This document shows, piece by piece, positions 25,792 through 36,150 of a stretch of DNA of 64,000 nt (within the stretch, counting starts at the first letter, position 1; each line of letters begins with the position of its first letter). The position numbers and the translations under genes were made by a program. Origin of the DNA: Runella sp. MFBS21 (GTDB lineage Bacteria; Bacteroidota; Bacteroidia; Cytophagales; Spirosomataceae). The notes beneath the pieces were generated by a model that did no database searches, had not been told where the DNA came from, and saw only the letters and a list, made by a program, of their open reading frames with translations. The stretch lies in contig NZ_JARNTW010000011.1 in assembly GCF_029433105.1 (NCBI RefSeq), positions 1-64,000 of the forward strand, in the 5' to 3' direction.

Positions 25792-27198
25792 ATGCAAAAT
25801 TTAAGGCTTCTACTTACCACAGTCTTCTTATATATAGCTTTCAAAAACGCTGCTTATTCGCAAGGCATTCATTCGCACCTCGAAGCGGTAAAAGATACCA
25901 ACACGCTCAATCATTTTTTTGAAAAAGGGCGATTTTATGGACATGCACGTTCTTACTTTTCGGCCACGCTCAACCAGAAAAACCTCACGGATTATTATGC
26001 ATATGGGATTGGTGCTGGGATTGGGTATCAAACGCCTATGATTTTAAAACATTTTCAATTGGGTTTGAGTGGTTTTTTTATGTTCAATATTGCTTCCTCT
26101 GATTTGTCCAAACCCGACGAACGCACAGGGCAATCTAATCGCTATGAAATTGGGCTTTTTGACATTGAGCGCCCTCACGACCACGAAGACCTCGACCGAT
26201 TAGAAGAATTATTTATAAAATATCATTTTGGAAAAAAATCAAGTTTAACCCTTGGGCGGCAAGTTCCCCAAACGCCCTTTATCAATCCTCAAGACGGACG
26301 AATGCGCCCGACGCTTGTAGAAGGAGCAGTGCTTAAACTGAATGAACTGAAAAACTTTTCTATTCATGCCGAATACACTTGGCAAATTTCTCCACGCTCT
26401 ACCGTAAGGTGGATGGATATTGGAGAAAGCATGGGGGTTTATCCCGTTGGGATAGGCGTAGATGGAAAACCTTCGCAGTACAAAAACAATACTTCCTCAA
26501 AATTTATAGGGATTTTGGGCGCTTCTTATCAGCTCAAGCACTGGAATATACAGCTATGGAATCAATATACTGACAATATCCATCATACAATATTCTCAAA
26601 AATTGAATGGAAATCTCCTTCTCATTTAGGAAAAAACTGGATGATAGGTGCTCAAATGATACGACAATTTACGGTAGGAAATGGTGGAAATCCTGATGAG
26701 CTACTCACCTACAATCTTCCCCACAATCGCGCTACCGTAGCTTCCGTACGTATAGGACAGCAATCACCGAAATTTGAATGGTTTTTGAATGCCACCCGAA
26801 CCACCACTGAAGGGCGCTACCTTATGCCCCGAGAGTGGGGGCGTGAGCCTTTTTATACTTTTTTGCCAAGAGAACGCACCGAAGGAATGGGTGACTTAAC
26901 CGCCACTACGGTCAATACTTTTTTTAAGCCTCATAAAAAACTTAAAATCGAAGCGAGTGGCGGTTATTTTCAATTGGCAGATGTCAAAAATGCCGCTTTA
27001 AACAAATACGGAATGCCAAGTTATTCACAAATCAATCTTGGCCTTACTTACCAGTTTGACAATTATCTCAAAGGTCTGAATGTACTTTTGTTGATGGTCA
27101 GAAAAGATAAAATAGGAGAAACCTACAACAACGACCGCTATGTTTTTAACAAAGTAAATATGACCCATATTAATTTTATTGTCAATTATCATTATTGA
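25792..27198 (+). CDS. OprD-family outer-membrane porin
   Basis: The 468-residue protein has a signal peptide (likely cut after AAYSQ) and family features: FFEKGRFYGHARSYF, LTDYYAYGIGAGIGYQT, SLTLGRQVPQTPFINPQDGRMRPT (in outline), and a terminal strand ending in a bulky aromatic (HINFIVNYHY). OprD-type barrels allow selective diffusion of small nutrients such as amino acids, sugars or acids. It stands alone with its own promoter candidate and faces the DUF1080 gene tail to tail. The substrate is unknown. Confidence 0.8.
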   Translation: MQNLRLLLTTVFLYIAFKNAAYSQGIHSHLEAVKDTNTLNHFFEKGRFYGHARSYFSATLNQKNLTDYYAYGIGAGIGYQTPMILKHFQLGLSGFFMFNIASSDLSKPDERTGQSNRYEIGLFDIERPHDHEDLDRLEELFIKYHFGKKSSLTLGRQVPQTPFINPQDGRMRPTLVEGAVLKLNELKNFSIHAEYTWQISPRSTVRWMDIGESMGVYPVGIGVDGKPSQYKNNTSSKFIGILGASYQLKHWNIQLWNQYTDNIHHTIFSKIEWKSPSHLGKNWMIGAQMIRQFTVGNGGNPDELLTYNLPHNRATVASVRIGQQSPKFEWFLNATRTTTEGRYLMPREWGREPFYTFLPRERTEGMGDLTATTVNTFFKPHKKLKIEASGGYFQLADVKNAALNKYGMPSYSQINLGLTYQFDNYLKGLNVLLLMVRKDKIGETYNNDRYVFNKVNMTHINFIVNYHY

Positions 27199-27209
27199 CA
27201 CCCAAGACG

Positions 27210-28076
27210 CTATTTTTTGCGTTTGCCATAGTCACAAGTCGAATTGTCTTCTTTGACATAATACGACTTATAATTCTTGGCTTTGGGGTCCATGCAGCCT
27301 TTCAAGTTGAGCAATTCTACTTTCCTAAATTCTACCGGATGACTTTCACTTTGGAGGGAAATAGAACCGTGGTCGAGCAGCTTCCCTGCAATCATCAAAG
27401 CGGGGTCATGTCCGCTTACATTGCCTCCGCCAAGCTGAGGCTTGTTGTATTCGAGTACTTTTTCGCCATTGGCAAAATGTTGAATCAGTGAATCACCCAA
27501 TACCAATACTTCGGCGCGCACCCATTGGTCGCCGTTGTAAGTCTGCGATGTAGAGTTGATACAATGCTGCGTGATGAGTTTGCCGTTCATAACCACATTT
27601 GTACCTGGCGTACAGAGATTACAAGTCGTGCGTTTTTTGTCATTTCCTCCCAAAAGTTGTACCTCTATGGATGCTGGAAAATCTTGGTCTTTGCCCATCG
27701 TTTCAGCGGGTTGGCCGTGTACCATAATACCGCTGTTGCGCCAAGCCCACCCTTCTCCTTTGGGAGCTTGCTCTCCTACAAAACGATATTCGACCGCAAT
27801 TTTATAATAAGAGAAATCTCCTTTGTAAAAAATATGACCATACTTTTGTTTAAAATCATCGTATTGGTCATAGCGTACCACCATTTTTCCATCTTCTACC
27901 CTGAAAGTTTGTCCAAAATTATCATTGAGCTCGTAGCCTCTGATTTTGATGTCCCAGCCGTCAAGATTTTTTCCATTAAAAAGCTGCTTCCATTCCTCTT
28001 TGTCGACATTGGCCTTTTTTTGGCCAAAACAAAGCAAGCTGCTTATTGTCAATAGCGCTGTAATCCACGTTTTCAT
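27210..28076 (-). CDS. secreted DUF1080 (3-keto-disaccharide hydrolase-like) protein
   Basis: Starting at 28076 (MKTWITALLTISSLLCFGQK) the protein has 288 residues with a signal peptide. The DUF1080 fold is shown by WKQLFNGKNLDGWDIKIRG at its start, then WRNSGIMVHGQP, SIEVQLLGG, NGDQWVRAEVLVLGD and GSISLQSESHPVEFRKVELL. This jelly-roll family includes 3-ketoglycoside hydrolases acting in the periplasm. A short Cys-containing tail (GCMDPKAKNYKSYYV...C) follows. It lies behind the cytochrome-propeller gene with a terminator-like hairpin between them, so it may have partly independent expression. Confidence 0.85.
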   Translation of the reverse strand: MKTWITALLTISSLLCFGQKKANVDKEEWKQLFNGKNLDGWDIKIRGYELNDNFGQTFRVEDGKMVVRYDQYDDFKQKYGHIFYKGDFSYYKIAVEYRFVGEQAPKGEGWAWRNSGIMVHGQPAETMGKDQDFPASIEVQLLGGNDKKRTTCNLCTPGTNVVMNGKLITQHCINSTSQTYNGDQWVRAEVLVLGDSLIQHFANGEKVLEYNKPQLGGGNVSGHDPALMIAGKLLDHGSISLQSESHPVEFRKVELLNLKGCMDPKAKNYKSYYVKEDNSTCDYGKRKK

Positions 28077-28100
28077 CTTTTTAGCGTTTTGTTGTTTTTC

Positions 28101-28134
28101 AAAAAAGGTCTCTACTTTGTAGAAAGCAGAGACC
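28101..28134 (-). terminator. intrinsic terminator after the propeller-cytochrome gene
   Basis: On the minus strand ggtctctgc pairs with gtagagacc (one G-T wobble) and is followed by a run of T. It ends the 28144-30786 transcript ahead of the DUF1080 gene, probably partially. Confidence 0.65.
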
Positions 28135-28143
28135 CTGAAGCTT

Positions 28144-30786
28144 TTATTTTTGTTGTGAGAGGAAAGTAAGCAATGATGCAAATTCCTCATAAGAAAGTGC
28201 ATTGACCAAGCCCGCAGGCATCATGGAGGTATCCATTTCTTTACGGCTGATGATATCAGCGGTTTTAATGGTATATACTTGTCCCGTAATATCCCGCAAT
28301 ACCAATCTTGAAGCCGATTCTTCAGTTACAAATCCTGAGTAGGTTTTATTGCGTTTGGCCGTAATCAAAACCGACGAAAATCCTTGAGAGATAGAAGCAT
28401 TTGGTTTCAAAATTGACTCGGCAATTTGCTCACGCGTCATAATAGAACCAATCTGCCCCATAAAAGGCCCTTTCATCGTTTCGCTTTTCGAAAGACTATG
28501 ACACGCAATACAACCTTGCTGCGTAAAGAGTGTTTTTCCCACAGCGGCATCTCCTTGGATCTTGGCCATGGCAAGCATCACATCTTCAATCGAGGCCTCC
28601 CCTACTTGGCCTTTTTTGTTTTTGATTTTTTCCAAATCAATTTTCACTTCCTCTTTTACAGTAGCCACTTCTTCTTTTCCAAACTCCGGAATCTCCATCC
28701 GATGACGGCTATTGAGGTCGATAAAAAACTGTTTGTCAGCCATTTTTTTCGATTCAGCCAACAAAAACTCTTTGATTGTATCAGAAGATTCCCATGTAAT
28801 AGCCTTGTAATAAGGGCCGTGCGTATCGGGGCGAGTACTCCACCACCACGAACCATCATAATCGGCCTCTTTTTTATAAAGTCTCGACAATGTCGTCAGA
28901 ATTTGCGTTTTTAGGGCTTCGTCATTGCTTGCTTCGTAGGCTTTTATCAAACCCGCTACGGCTTTGGGGTCGTGCATATAGCGTAATGCCCACAAGGCAA
29001 GTGTCGAATTTGCGGTGCCGATAGCCTTTACACAGGCATCTACTGCATTCAAACTCACCAACGACCTTACGGCAATGTGGGGTAAAATAATCGGTGAATT
29101 GGGTGTAGCATGAGGGCCCTCAGTGCCTAAAGCGGGAGCTTTGAAAGAAGCTGGAACAGCTACTTTTAGGAGTTCTTCGGCGGCTTCTATTCTACCCAAT
29201 CTCCCCAATCCTACTTCTGCCACCAACTGTACTCGTGGCGAAGCATCTTTCATGGCTTGTAAAAAGGGAGCAATCGGTGCCGCATCTACCCAAGGCTTGC
29301 GGTCGGCCAAAGCCCTTAAAGCAAATTCCTTAACATCGCTATCTGAAGTGAGTTTTACCAAATTATCGAACCCTTTGGTACCAGCAGCTTGGGCATACGT
29401 AAAAATCGCCGCAACCCGTACTGCTTTCGACAATTTGGTATCAGCCGCCACTTCCCAGATGGATTTGAGCGTTTTGTCAGCAGGTCGTGTCAAAAGCTCT
29501 TGTTGAGCCGCCAGTCTTGCCGCGCCACCTCCTGATTTTAAGGCAGTTATTAAATTTTTAACAGAAGCTTTTTTCAAATCAGGAAAAGCTTTGTAAGTCC
29601 AATTTTTGGGAACTGCCCTCACCACAAAACCTTTGCTTGGATTGCCAGAATAGCCTGCTCCATCCCAAGCCGAAAGATACACACGGCCCGAGGCATCAAT
29701 GTCTACATCGGTGATTTGGGCGAGTTTGATAAACTCCTCTTCTTTTTGGGTAAAGCTTGGGCCATCAGCCGTAACACGGTGAATATAAAGCTGATTACGC
29801 CCCCAGTCGGCCATCATAGGGACTTGGTTGTATTGGGCAGGCCAGGTATCATCATCCATAAACAAAGCCCCCGTACCTGAGCCTCCACCTACATCCACCA
29901 AAGCAGGGATGATTTCGTCGGTAAAATGTTTGAATAAAACCGGATAGCCATATTCTCCCGACTGGATTTGATTACTAAAGCGAATATTCCAACCGCCGCC
30001 GTCGTTGGTATTGCCTCTTGCAAAAATATTCATGAAAGGGTCGATAGCTACATCATAGATATTACGCATTCCGTGGGTATATACCTCCATTTCGGTACCA
30101 TCAGGACGCACTCTTACAATCCCTCCACCGAGCATGGTCATTTTTTTGCCGCTGCGGTCGGTGGCGTTATGAAATCCAAAATCTCCCACTGCGATATAAA
30201 TCCAACCGTCAATCCCCATTCGGATACCATTGGTAGCGTGGTCGGTACCTCTACTTTGAAGAAATTTAGGCGAACTCACATGCTCAATCAGCGGAGAAGA
30301 AGGGCCATCGGCTACGCCATCTTGGTTTTTGTCTTCAAACACCACCAAATCCATACCAGAAGCAATACCCGTTTCTTTAGAAAACACCGTATGAAGCACG
30401 TATAGTTTGTCGCCCACCGATAAAATACCTCGTGGATTGTCCACACTTGCATAGACCGTATGCTTGTCTACTTTACCGTCGTTGTTGGTATCTACGAGCT
30501 TTACAATGCGGCCATTGCCAGGTTTTTTGCCTAGCGAACCTATCATATCGACTCCCACATACACTTCGCCCGTAGGTGCTACTGCCAAACAAGCTGGACT
30601 GGGGGTAAGATCAGCACTGGCAAAATTACTAATGTTCAGTTCAGCAGGCCAACTACTGGCATTACGAAGCGAATCAGCGCGACTCCATATTTCAGCGTTT
30701 GGAGACGTATGCTCGCTCCAAGGTTGGGTTACCCCCAAAAGAAGCATTAAAAAAGTTGAAATAATCGCATAGGAGATTTTTAACAT
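28144..30786 (-). CDS. secreted propeller-HEAT-cytochrome c protein
   Basis: The 880-residue protein has a signal peptide, then a sugar-dehydrogenase-like beta propeller (about 60-400; LAVAPTGEVYVGVDMIGS; DHATNGIRMGIDGWIYIAVG; THGMRNIYDVAIDP). A helical HEAT-like middle (about 415-640) and a C-terminal cytochrome c with CIACH at 759-763 follow; MMPAGLVNAL near 856 supplies the axial Met. This is the PVC-type haem-binding architecture common in Bacteroidota and Planctomycetes. It is likely a periplasmic quinone-independent sugar or polyol oxidase passing electrons to its own haem. Pairing with a DUF1080 hydrolase suggests 3-ketoglycoside chemistry, though an oxidoreductase of the Gfo/Idh type is missing nearby. 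Confidence 0.85.
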   Translation of the reverse strand: MLKISYAIISTFLMLLLGVTQPWSEHTSPNAEIWSRADSLRNASSWPAELNISNFASADLTPSPACLAVAPTGEVYVGVDMIGSLGKKPGNGRIVKLVDTNNDGKVDKHTVYASVDNPRGILSVGDKLYVLHTVFSKETGIASGMDLVVFEDKNQDGVADGPSSPLIEHVSSPKFLQSRGTDHATNGIRMGIDGWIYIAVGDFGFHNATDRSGKKMTMLGGGIVRVRPDGTEMEVYTHGMRNIYDVAIDPFMNIFARGNTNDGGGWNIRFSNQIQSGEYGYPVLFKHFTDEIIPALVDVGGGSGTGALFMDDDTWPAQYNQVPMMADWGRNQLYIHRVTADGPSFTQKEEEFIKLAQITDVDIDASGRVYLSAWDGAGYSGNPSKGFVVRAVPKNWTYKAFPDLKKASVKNLITALKSGGGAARLAAQQELLTRPADKTLKSIWEVAADTKLSKAVRVAAIFTYAQAAGTKGFDNLVKLTSDSDVKEFALRALADRKPWVDAAPIAPFLQAMKDASPRVQLVAEVGLGRLGRIEAAEELLKVAVPASFKAPALGTEGPHATPNSPIILPHIAVRSLVSLNAVDACVKAIGTANSTLALWALRYMHDPKAVAGLIKAYEASNDEALKTQILTTLSRLYKKEADYDGSWWWSTRPDTHGPYYKAITWESSDTIKEFLLAESKKMADKQFFIDLNSRHRMEIPEFGKEEVATVKEEVKIDLEKIKNKKGQVGEASIEDVMLAMAKIQGDAAVGKTLFTQQGCIACHSLSKSETMKGPFMGQIGSIMTREQIAESILKPNASISQGFSSVLITAKRNKTYSGFVTEESASRLVLRDITGQVYTIKTADIISRKEMDTSMMPAGLVNALSYEEFASLLTFLSQQK

Positions 30787-31731
30787 ACTGATATACAGAT
30801 CTTTAATATAAGATAAAAGATTAATTTTTCATAGAGGTTTGTACAAGACAACGCAAATTTCACTAAAAAAAGAGTACAACGACATCCTAATCAATAATAT
30901 TTCGGGCGGTGTGTCATCTAAAAAAGCCTCCATTGTTAATTTTTGCCAAATATAGTTTAGTATTTATAAACCTTCATGGGTTACTTTAAAATTGTACAAT
31001 GGTTATATAGAAAGAAAAGTACTCATAGGTATCCTGTCACTTAGTACTTATTCGAAAGCAATACTTCTAGGGATACCCCCTTTTTTTACGAATTCCAGTG
31101 CTCTATTGATTATTAGGGTTTTAATCATATGCTAGTATCAAGTTCTCACCACAAACTGTTTTATTTGTTGGAGGTGGTTTTATTTTATCATTAAAACCAC
31201 ATTTGTTTGAAATAATACTTTAAAAGTATATTTTTTTAACAAAAAAACACTTTTACAATCTTTATAATATCCTATAAATACATCTATTTTAGGGAGTTAA
31301 TTATAAAAAAAATCAAATTTTTTGTTTGTTTTTATGAAAATCCCTCCCTAACATTGCAGCATCAAATGATATACGAAAATGTTCATTCTTAATATATCAT
31401 TTGGTAGTAATTTGTATTTCAAGCTTCAATCGGCTGTTGTTGTAAACCACCTGCAATAGGGCCGCTTCAAGAAAATTTATCTTTAAACAAGTGTAAACAT
31501 ACGTGTGAAAGATGGATAGGTGTCTGTTTTCAAAAAAGAAGGTGGTGACCCTCATGGATTGAGGATTGTTTAAAATACTCTCACTACTTCTTCAAGATAT
31601 TAGCGTATAACATGGACAAGGAGCCGTATTTGACGGTGGTTGTTTAATTCGTGTCTTTTTGTTCGGTTATACGTTTTTTTATTAATATACTATATCTATA
31701 GTTATTGTTTTAATTTTAAAACACAAGCATA
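30787..31731. other. 945-bp intergenic region between divergent operons
   Basis: No convincing ORF is seen on either strand. It is AT-rich and separates the propeller-cytochrome gene (minus) from a SusC gene (plus). An 11-bp inverted repeat, caaatgatata (31363-31373) with tatatcatttg (31393-31403), stands about 330 bp before susC and could be a regulator site. On the minus strand TATATTTG (30946-30953) fits a -7 box. Confidence 0.5.
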
Positions 31732-34700
31732 ATGAAGGGAAGACTACTTACATGGGTTTTCATGATTTCAATACCCATATTTACAATCGCCCAAACAACA
31801 CCCACAATCAACGCAACACTTTCTGGTAAAATCATTGACCAACGCACCAAAGAAACATTGATTGGAGCAACTGTGCTCATCAAAGGCACTACCAACGGAG
31901 GCACCACTGATGCAGAAGGGGAATTTTTTCTTAAAACAGGACAAAAATTCCCTTTCACTTTGGTGGTAAGCTACATTGGATACGAACCCAAAGAAACTAT
32001 CATCACTGAAAGTAATATTACTATCGAGCTTGACCCTGATTCTAAACAATTGTCTGAGGTAGTGGTAGTTGGGTATGGTTCGCTCGAACGAAAAAATCTC
32101 ATTGGTTCTATCGCAAAAATTGACCCTTCCGAAACCAAAACCATTCAAGCGGGGAGCTTCGATGCACAGCTTCAGGGAAAAGTATCAGGGGTTCAGATTT
32201 CTTCAAGTACAGGCGTACCGGGTGAGGTGATTAATATTAGGGTAAGAGGTGCCACTTCTATCAATGCCGACAACGATCCCCTGTATGTGATAGATGGCGT
32301 TTTTATCAACAACAACAGTCTCCAGACCATCGGCACTGGTGGAAAGGCAACTTCGCCTATTTCCGACCTTAATCCTAACGACATCGAAAGTATCGAAGTA
32401 CTCAAAGATGCCGAAGCAACTGCCCTCTACGGCTCTAGAGGTGCAAATGGTGTGATTCTTATTAGCACCAAAAGAGGAAATTTTGAGCAAAAACCAAAAG
32501 TTAATTTCAATGCTTCATTTGGGCAAGCCAAAGCTACTAAGCTCTGGGAACTCACGACTGGGCCAGAACATGCCCAACTCGTCAATGAATGGTGGATTAA
32601 TACTGGCAAAGATACGCCTTCGCTTAATCGTACTTTTGCCAATCGCCCGTTTCGTCCCGTCTCTGAAGGTGGACGCGGATTGCCCGAAGAACAACAAACT
32701 TATGACCGCTTAGGGGAGCTTTTCCGCACCGCCAAACTCGCTAATTACGACCTTTCGCTCACGGGAGGTACCAAAAGTACCAAATATTACATTGGAGGAG
32801 GTTTCAACAATCAAGAAGCTATCATCAAACCTATTACTTTCCAAAGAGCAAGTTTCAAAGTAAACCTTGACCAAAAAGTAAATGACAATGTACAAGTTGG
32901 GGTTAGCAATACTTTCACTCGCACGTATCGCAATCAAGCAAGAGCTGGTGATGGTCCAGCAGGAGGTTTATTGCAGGCCGCGCTACACACTCCTACCTAT
33001 CTTTCGCCCGTCAACGAACAAGGCGTGTTGGTAGGCCGTGCAGGGTTTGATAATTTGACCTTATTGCTTGACAACTACAATGTTAACTCCACAAGTCTAC
33101 GCTACATCGGAAACTTATATGCAGATGTACAGCTTTTACCCAATTTGAAATTTAGAAGTAGCTGGGGCATTGATTACAACAACTATAACGAGTCTGAATA
33201 TTGGAATAATCTCCTGATTTCGGGAAGTCCGAATGGGTTGGCTACTTCTTCTATCACGCAATTTACGACTTGGCTCAACGAACAAACCCTGCAATACCGT
33301 AAAAAAATTGGGTCACAACATTCCTTGGGCATATTGGTGGGGAATACTTTACAAAGCGACCTCCAAACCCGAACTTATGCCGAAGGAAGAGGTTTTGCCA
33401 ACAATCAATTCACTCAAATTTCTTCCGCTGCTACCACTGCCGGCTCACAAAGTTGGAGCAAAAGCAACTTGGCTTCTTTCTTCGGAAAAATCGATTACGC
33501 TTTTGATAATAAATACTTGCTCGATTTTAGCGTAAGGGCGGATGGTTCTTCCCGCTTTGGAAACAACCGTAAATGGGGATACTTTCCTTCAGTAGGAGTA
33601 GCATGGCGTGCCAAACAAGAAAGCTTTTTGCGGGATGTTAACTGGCTCTCTGACCTCAAAATCAGAAGTAGCGTGGGTATCACTGGCAATCAAAACGGTA
33701 TTGGAGACTTTGCTTCTCAAGGACTTTGGACCGGGGGGGCCTCTTACCAAGGCAATGCTGGTATAGCGCCCCAACAACTTGGCAATGCCGACTTACAATG
33801 GGAACGCACGCGCCAATTTAACATCGGAATTGACGCATCTATCATTGAGTCGCGCATAGGCTTTGAGCTTAATTATTACAACAAATATACCTCCAACGGC
33901 CTTTTACAATTAGCCCTTCCGGCCGCTACTGGCTTTAGTGGCTATTGGTCCAATGCCGCCGAAATCAGCAACAAAGGTTTTGAATTTGTACTCAATACCG
34001 TCAATATCCGCAAAGGGTCACTTTCTTGGACTACAAGTTTTAACGTAGCTCAAAATATCAACAAAATCGAAAAACTCCCTAATCCACTCCGCTACGGAAG
34101 TCGAGATTTGATTTTACTCCAAGAAGGTACGCCGTTGTATTCGTTTTGGGTGTATAAAGAACTGGGTGTCAGTCCCGAAACTGGAAACGTAATCTATGAT
34201 GATGTCAACAAAGATGGCCAAATCACGGTAGCCGACCGCCAAATTTTGGGCAGTATTTGGCCAAAATTCTTTGGAGGACTCACCAACAACTTCACCTATA
34301 AAGGTTTTGATGCTTCGTTGTTTTTCTCTTTTCAATACGGCAACAAAATCTACAATCACAATCGATTTTTTGGAGAAGGAGGAGGCGCACGCGACGCGGC
34401 GCGGGTGATTTTGGCCAGCAACAACGACCGTTGGCAAAAACCGGGAGACATCACTGATACTCCTCGCCCCGACGGTGTCAATGTCAACAATTACCGAGAC
34501 GGTGGAAGTCGTTGGCTCGAAGATGGTTCTTTTTTGAGACTTCGTTCGCTTAACCTAGGCTATACTCTTCCCAAAAACACCACTAAGAAAGTGGGCATCG
34601 AAACCCTCCGTGTATATCTAGCCGGAACCAACCTATGGCTTCTGACCAAATACACAGGCCTAGACCCAGAATCTAGTGCTAGCAGTAGCCAGAACCAACA

Positions 34701-34767
34701 AGGAATTGATTTAGGAACTCCCCCTCAGCCATTGGGCGTACAAGTAGGAATCAATCTTTCTTTCTAA
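31732..34767 (+). CDS. SusC/RagA-family TonB-linked transporter
   Basis: The 1011-residue outer-membrane protein has a signal peptide (cut near FTIAQ) and a carboxypeptidase-like domain (about 25-100; ETLIGATVLIKGTTNGGTTD). Then come the SusC mark [19 protein letters not shown], a plug (DAEATALYGSRGANGVILIST) and a barrel ending VGINLSF. There is no STN domain, so it does not signal through FecR. The SusD partner follows closely. Its place ahead of the sulfite-oxidising genes suggests import of a sulfur-containing organic compound (inference). Its N-terminal domain closely resembles that of the receptor at 46120-48684. Confidence 0.94.
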   Translation: MKGRLLTWVFMISIPIFTIAQTTPTINATLSGKIIDQRTKETLIGATVLIKGTTNGGTTDAEGEFFLKTGQKFPFTLVVSYIGYEPKETIITESNITIELDPDSKQLSEVVVVGYGSLERKNLIGSIAKIDPSETKTIQAGSFDAQLQGKVSGVQISSSTGVPGEVINIRVRGATSINADNDPLYVIDGVFINNNSLQTIGTGGKATSPISDLNPNDIESIEVLKDAEATALYGSRGANGVILISTKRGNFEQKPKVNFNASFGQAKATKLWELTTGPEHAQLVNEWWINTGKDTPSLNRTFANRPFRPVSEGGRGLPEEQQTYDRLGELFRTAKLANYDLSLTGGTKSTKYYIGGGFNNQEAIIKPITFQRASFKVNLDQKVNDNVQVGVSNTFTRTYRNQARAGDGPAGGLLQAALHTPTYLSPVNEQGVLVGRAGFDNLTLLLDNYNVNSTSLRYIGNLYADVQLLPNLKFRSSWGIDYNNYNESEYWNNLLISGSPNGLATSSITQFTTWLNEQTLQYRKKIGSQHSLGILVGNTLQSDLQTRTYAEGRGFANNQFTQISSAATTAGSQSWSKSNLASFFGKIDYAFDNKYLLDFSVRADGSSRFGNNRKWGYFPSVGVAWRAKQESFLRDVNWLSDLKIRSSVGITGNQNGIGDFASQGLWTGGASYQGNAGIAPQQLGNADLQWERTRQFNIGIDASIIESRIGFELNYYNKYTSNGLLQLALPAATGFSGYWSNAAEISNKGFEFVLNTVNIRKGSLSWTTSFNVAQNINKIEKLPNPLRYGSRDLILLQEGTPLYSFWVYKELGVSPETGNVIYDDVNKDGQITVADRQILGSIWPKFFGGLTNNFTYKGFDASLFFSFQYGNKIYNHNRFFGEGGGARDAARVILASNNDRWQKPGDITDTPRPDGVNVNNYRDGGSRWLEDGSFLRLRSLNLGYTLPKNTTKKVGIETLRVYLAGTNLWLLTKYTGLDPESSASSSQNQQGIDLGTPPQPLGVQVGINLSF

Positions 34768-34792
34768 CACTCTTTTGAAAAAATACATCGAA

Positions 34793-36136
34793 ATGAAATT
34801 AGTCAAGAATATATTAAGCATGTCGTTGGTGGTTTTGCTTTCAAGCTGCGAAAAATTTTTGGAAGTAAACCCCAAAGAATCCATCTCAGATGCCGTTACG
34901 ATTGTAGATCGTACTTCGGCAGAGACAGCTATTAGAGGCGTATATAGTGCATTGGCAAGCGGTGATTATTATGGCACAAGTTTTCAGTCGATTGGGTATC
35001 TTTCTGGTGACAATATTCAATGGACTGGCTCACAATCGCAAGTTCAGGAATTTATCAACAAGAAAGTAAATGCCGATAACGCCACCATTAGCTCGGCTTG
35101 GGTAGCTATCTATCGAACTATCAATCGCGCCAACAACGTCATCACTAAAGTAGCCAATGTGACCGACCCACAACTCACACAAGCACTTAAAAATCAATAC
35201 ATCGGAGAAGCTTATTTCATCAGAGCACTGGCTTATTTTGACTTGGCTCGTACTTGGGGAGGAGTTCCTTTGATTACGGTTCCGACCGTCAACCCAACAG
35301 ACAATGTAGGTCTTAAACGTAGCACCCAAGCCGAGACTTATGCCCAAGTACTTAAAGATTTGGAAGCCGCTGAACCTCTTCTACCTGCTACTACCGACCG
35401 TTTTAGAGCTACACGCAAAACCGTTTGGGCCTTGCGAGCACGTTATCATCTTTATCAAAAAGAATGGGCGAAAGCCGAAGAATACGCCAGCAAAGTAATC
35501 ACTGATGTGACCAATTATCGTTTGCTAAAACCTTTTAGTGCTTTTTTTGCCAATGATGCCCGTGGTACCGCCGAATCTATTTTTGAGATTTTTTACAATG
35601 GCACCACCGAAGTAAACTCCCACCGAGGCCAATGGCAGCCTCAAACCAACGGCGGTACCCGTCAATGGGCGCCAAATGATGCCTTGGTGGCCTTACTCAA
35701 CGACCCTACCGTGGGTGGAAACCGCAGCACATTGGTAGCCAAAGACAATCAAAACCGCTGGTACGGAAACTTGTATTATCGCAATCCTGCCTCTGATCCT
35801 TCTTACATCATTCGTATTGCTGAATTATACCTTATAAGAGCCGAAGCACTCGCCCAACAATCAAAACTTAATGAAGCACTTGTGGATTTAAATCTTGTAC
35901 GAGATAGAGCAGGAATAGCCCCAAGCACTGCGGCTACCAAAGATAACGTACTCTTAGCCATCGAAAATGAACGGCGTGTCGAGTTCGCTCTTGAGCCTCA
36001 TCGTTGGTTTGATATTGTTCGCACAGGTAGAGCTAATACCGTTTTTGGAGTTACAGATGCCAATCGTTTGTTGCTCCCTATTCCAGTTCAACAATTACTT
36101 TCTGACAAATCTTTGGAACAAAACCCTGGTTATTAA
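34793..36136 (+). CDS. SusD/RagB-family lipoprotein
   Basis: The ATG at 34793 (MKLVKNILSMSLVVLLSSC) gives 447 residues with a clear lipobox LSSC; the in-frame TTG at 34775 is less likely. SusD-type segments include IGEAYFIRALAYFDLARTWG, RIAELYLIRAEALAQQ, and NERRVEFALEPHRWFDIVRTG, ending ...KSLEQNPGY, the family's common terminus. It binds the substrate of the SusC encoded 25 bp upstream. A tandem repeat begins 14 bp after its stop. Confidence 0.93.
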   Translation: MKLVKNILSMSLVVLLSSCEKFLEVNPKESISDAVTIVDRTSAETAIRGVYSALASGDYYGTSFQSIGYLSGDNIQWTGSQSQVQEFINKKVNADNATISSAWVAIYRTINRANNVITKVANVTDPQLTQALKNQYIGEAYFIRALAYFDLARTWGGVPLITVPTVNPTDNVGLKRSTQAETYAQVLKDLEAAEPLLPATTDRFRATRKTVWALRARYHLYQKEWAKAEEYASKVITDVTNYRLLKPFSAFFANDARGTAESIFEIFYNGTTEVNSHRGQWQPQTNGGTRQWAPNDALVALLNDPTVGGNRSTLVAKDNQNRWYGNLYYRNPASDPSYIIRIAELYLIRAEALAQQSKLNEALVDLNLVRDRAGIAPSTAATKDNVLLAIENERRVEFALEPHRWFDIVRTGRANTVFGVTDANRLLLPIPVQQLLSDKSLEQNPGY

Positions 36137-36150
36137 TCATTTACATCAGG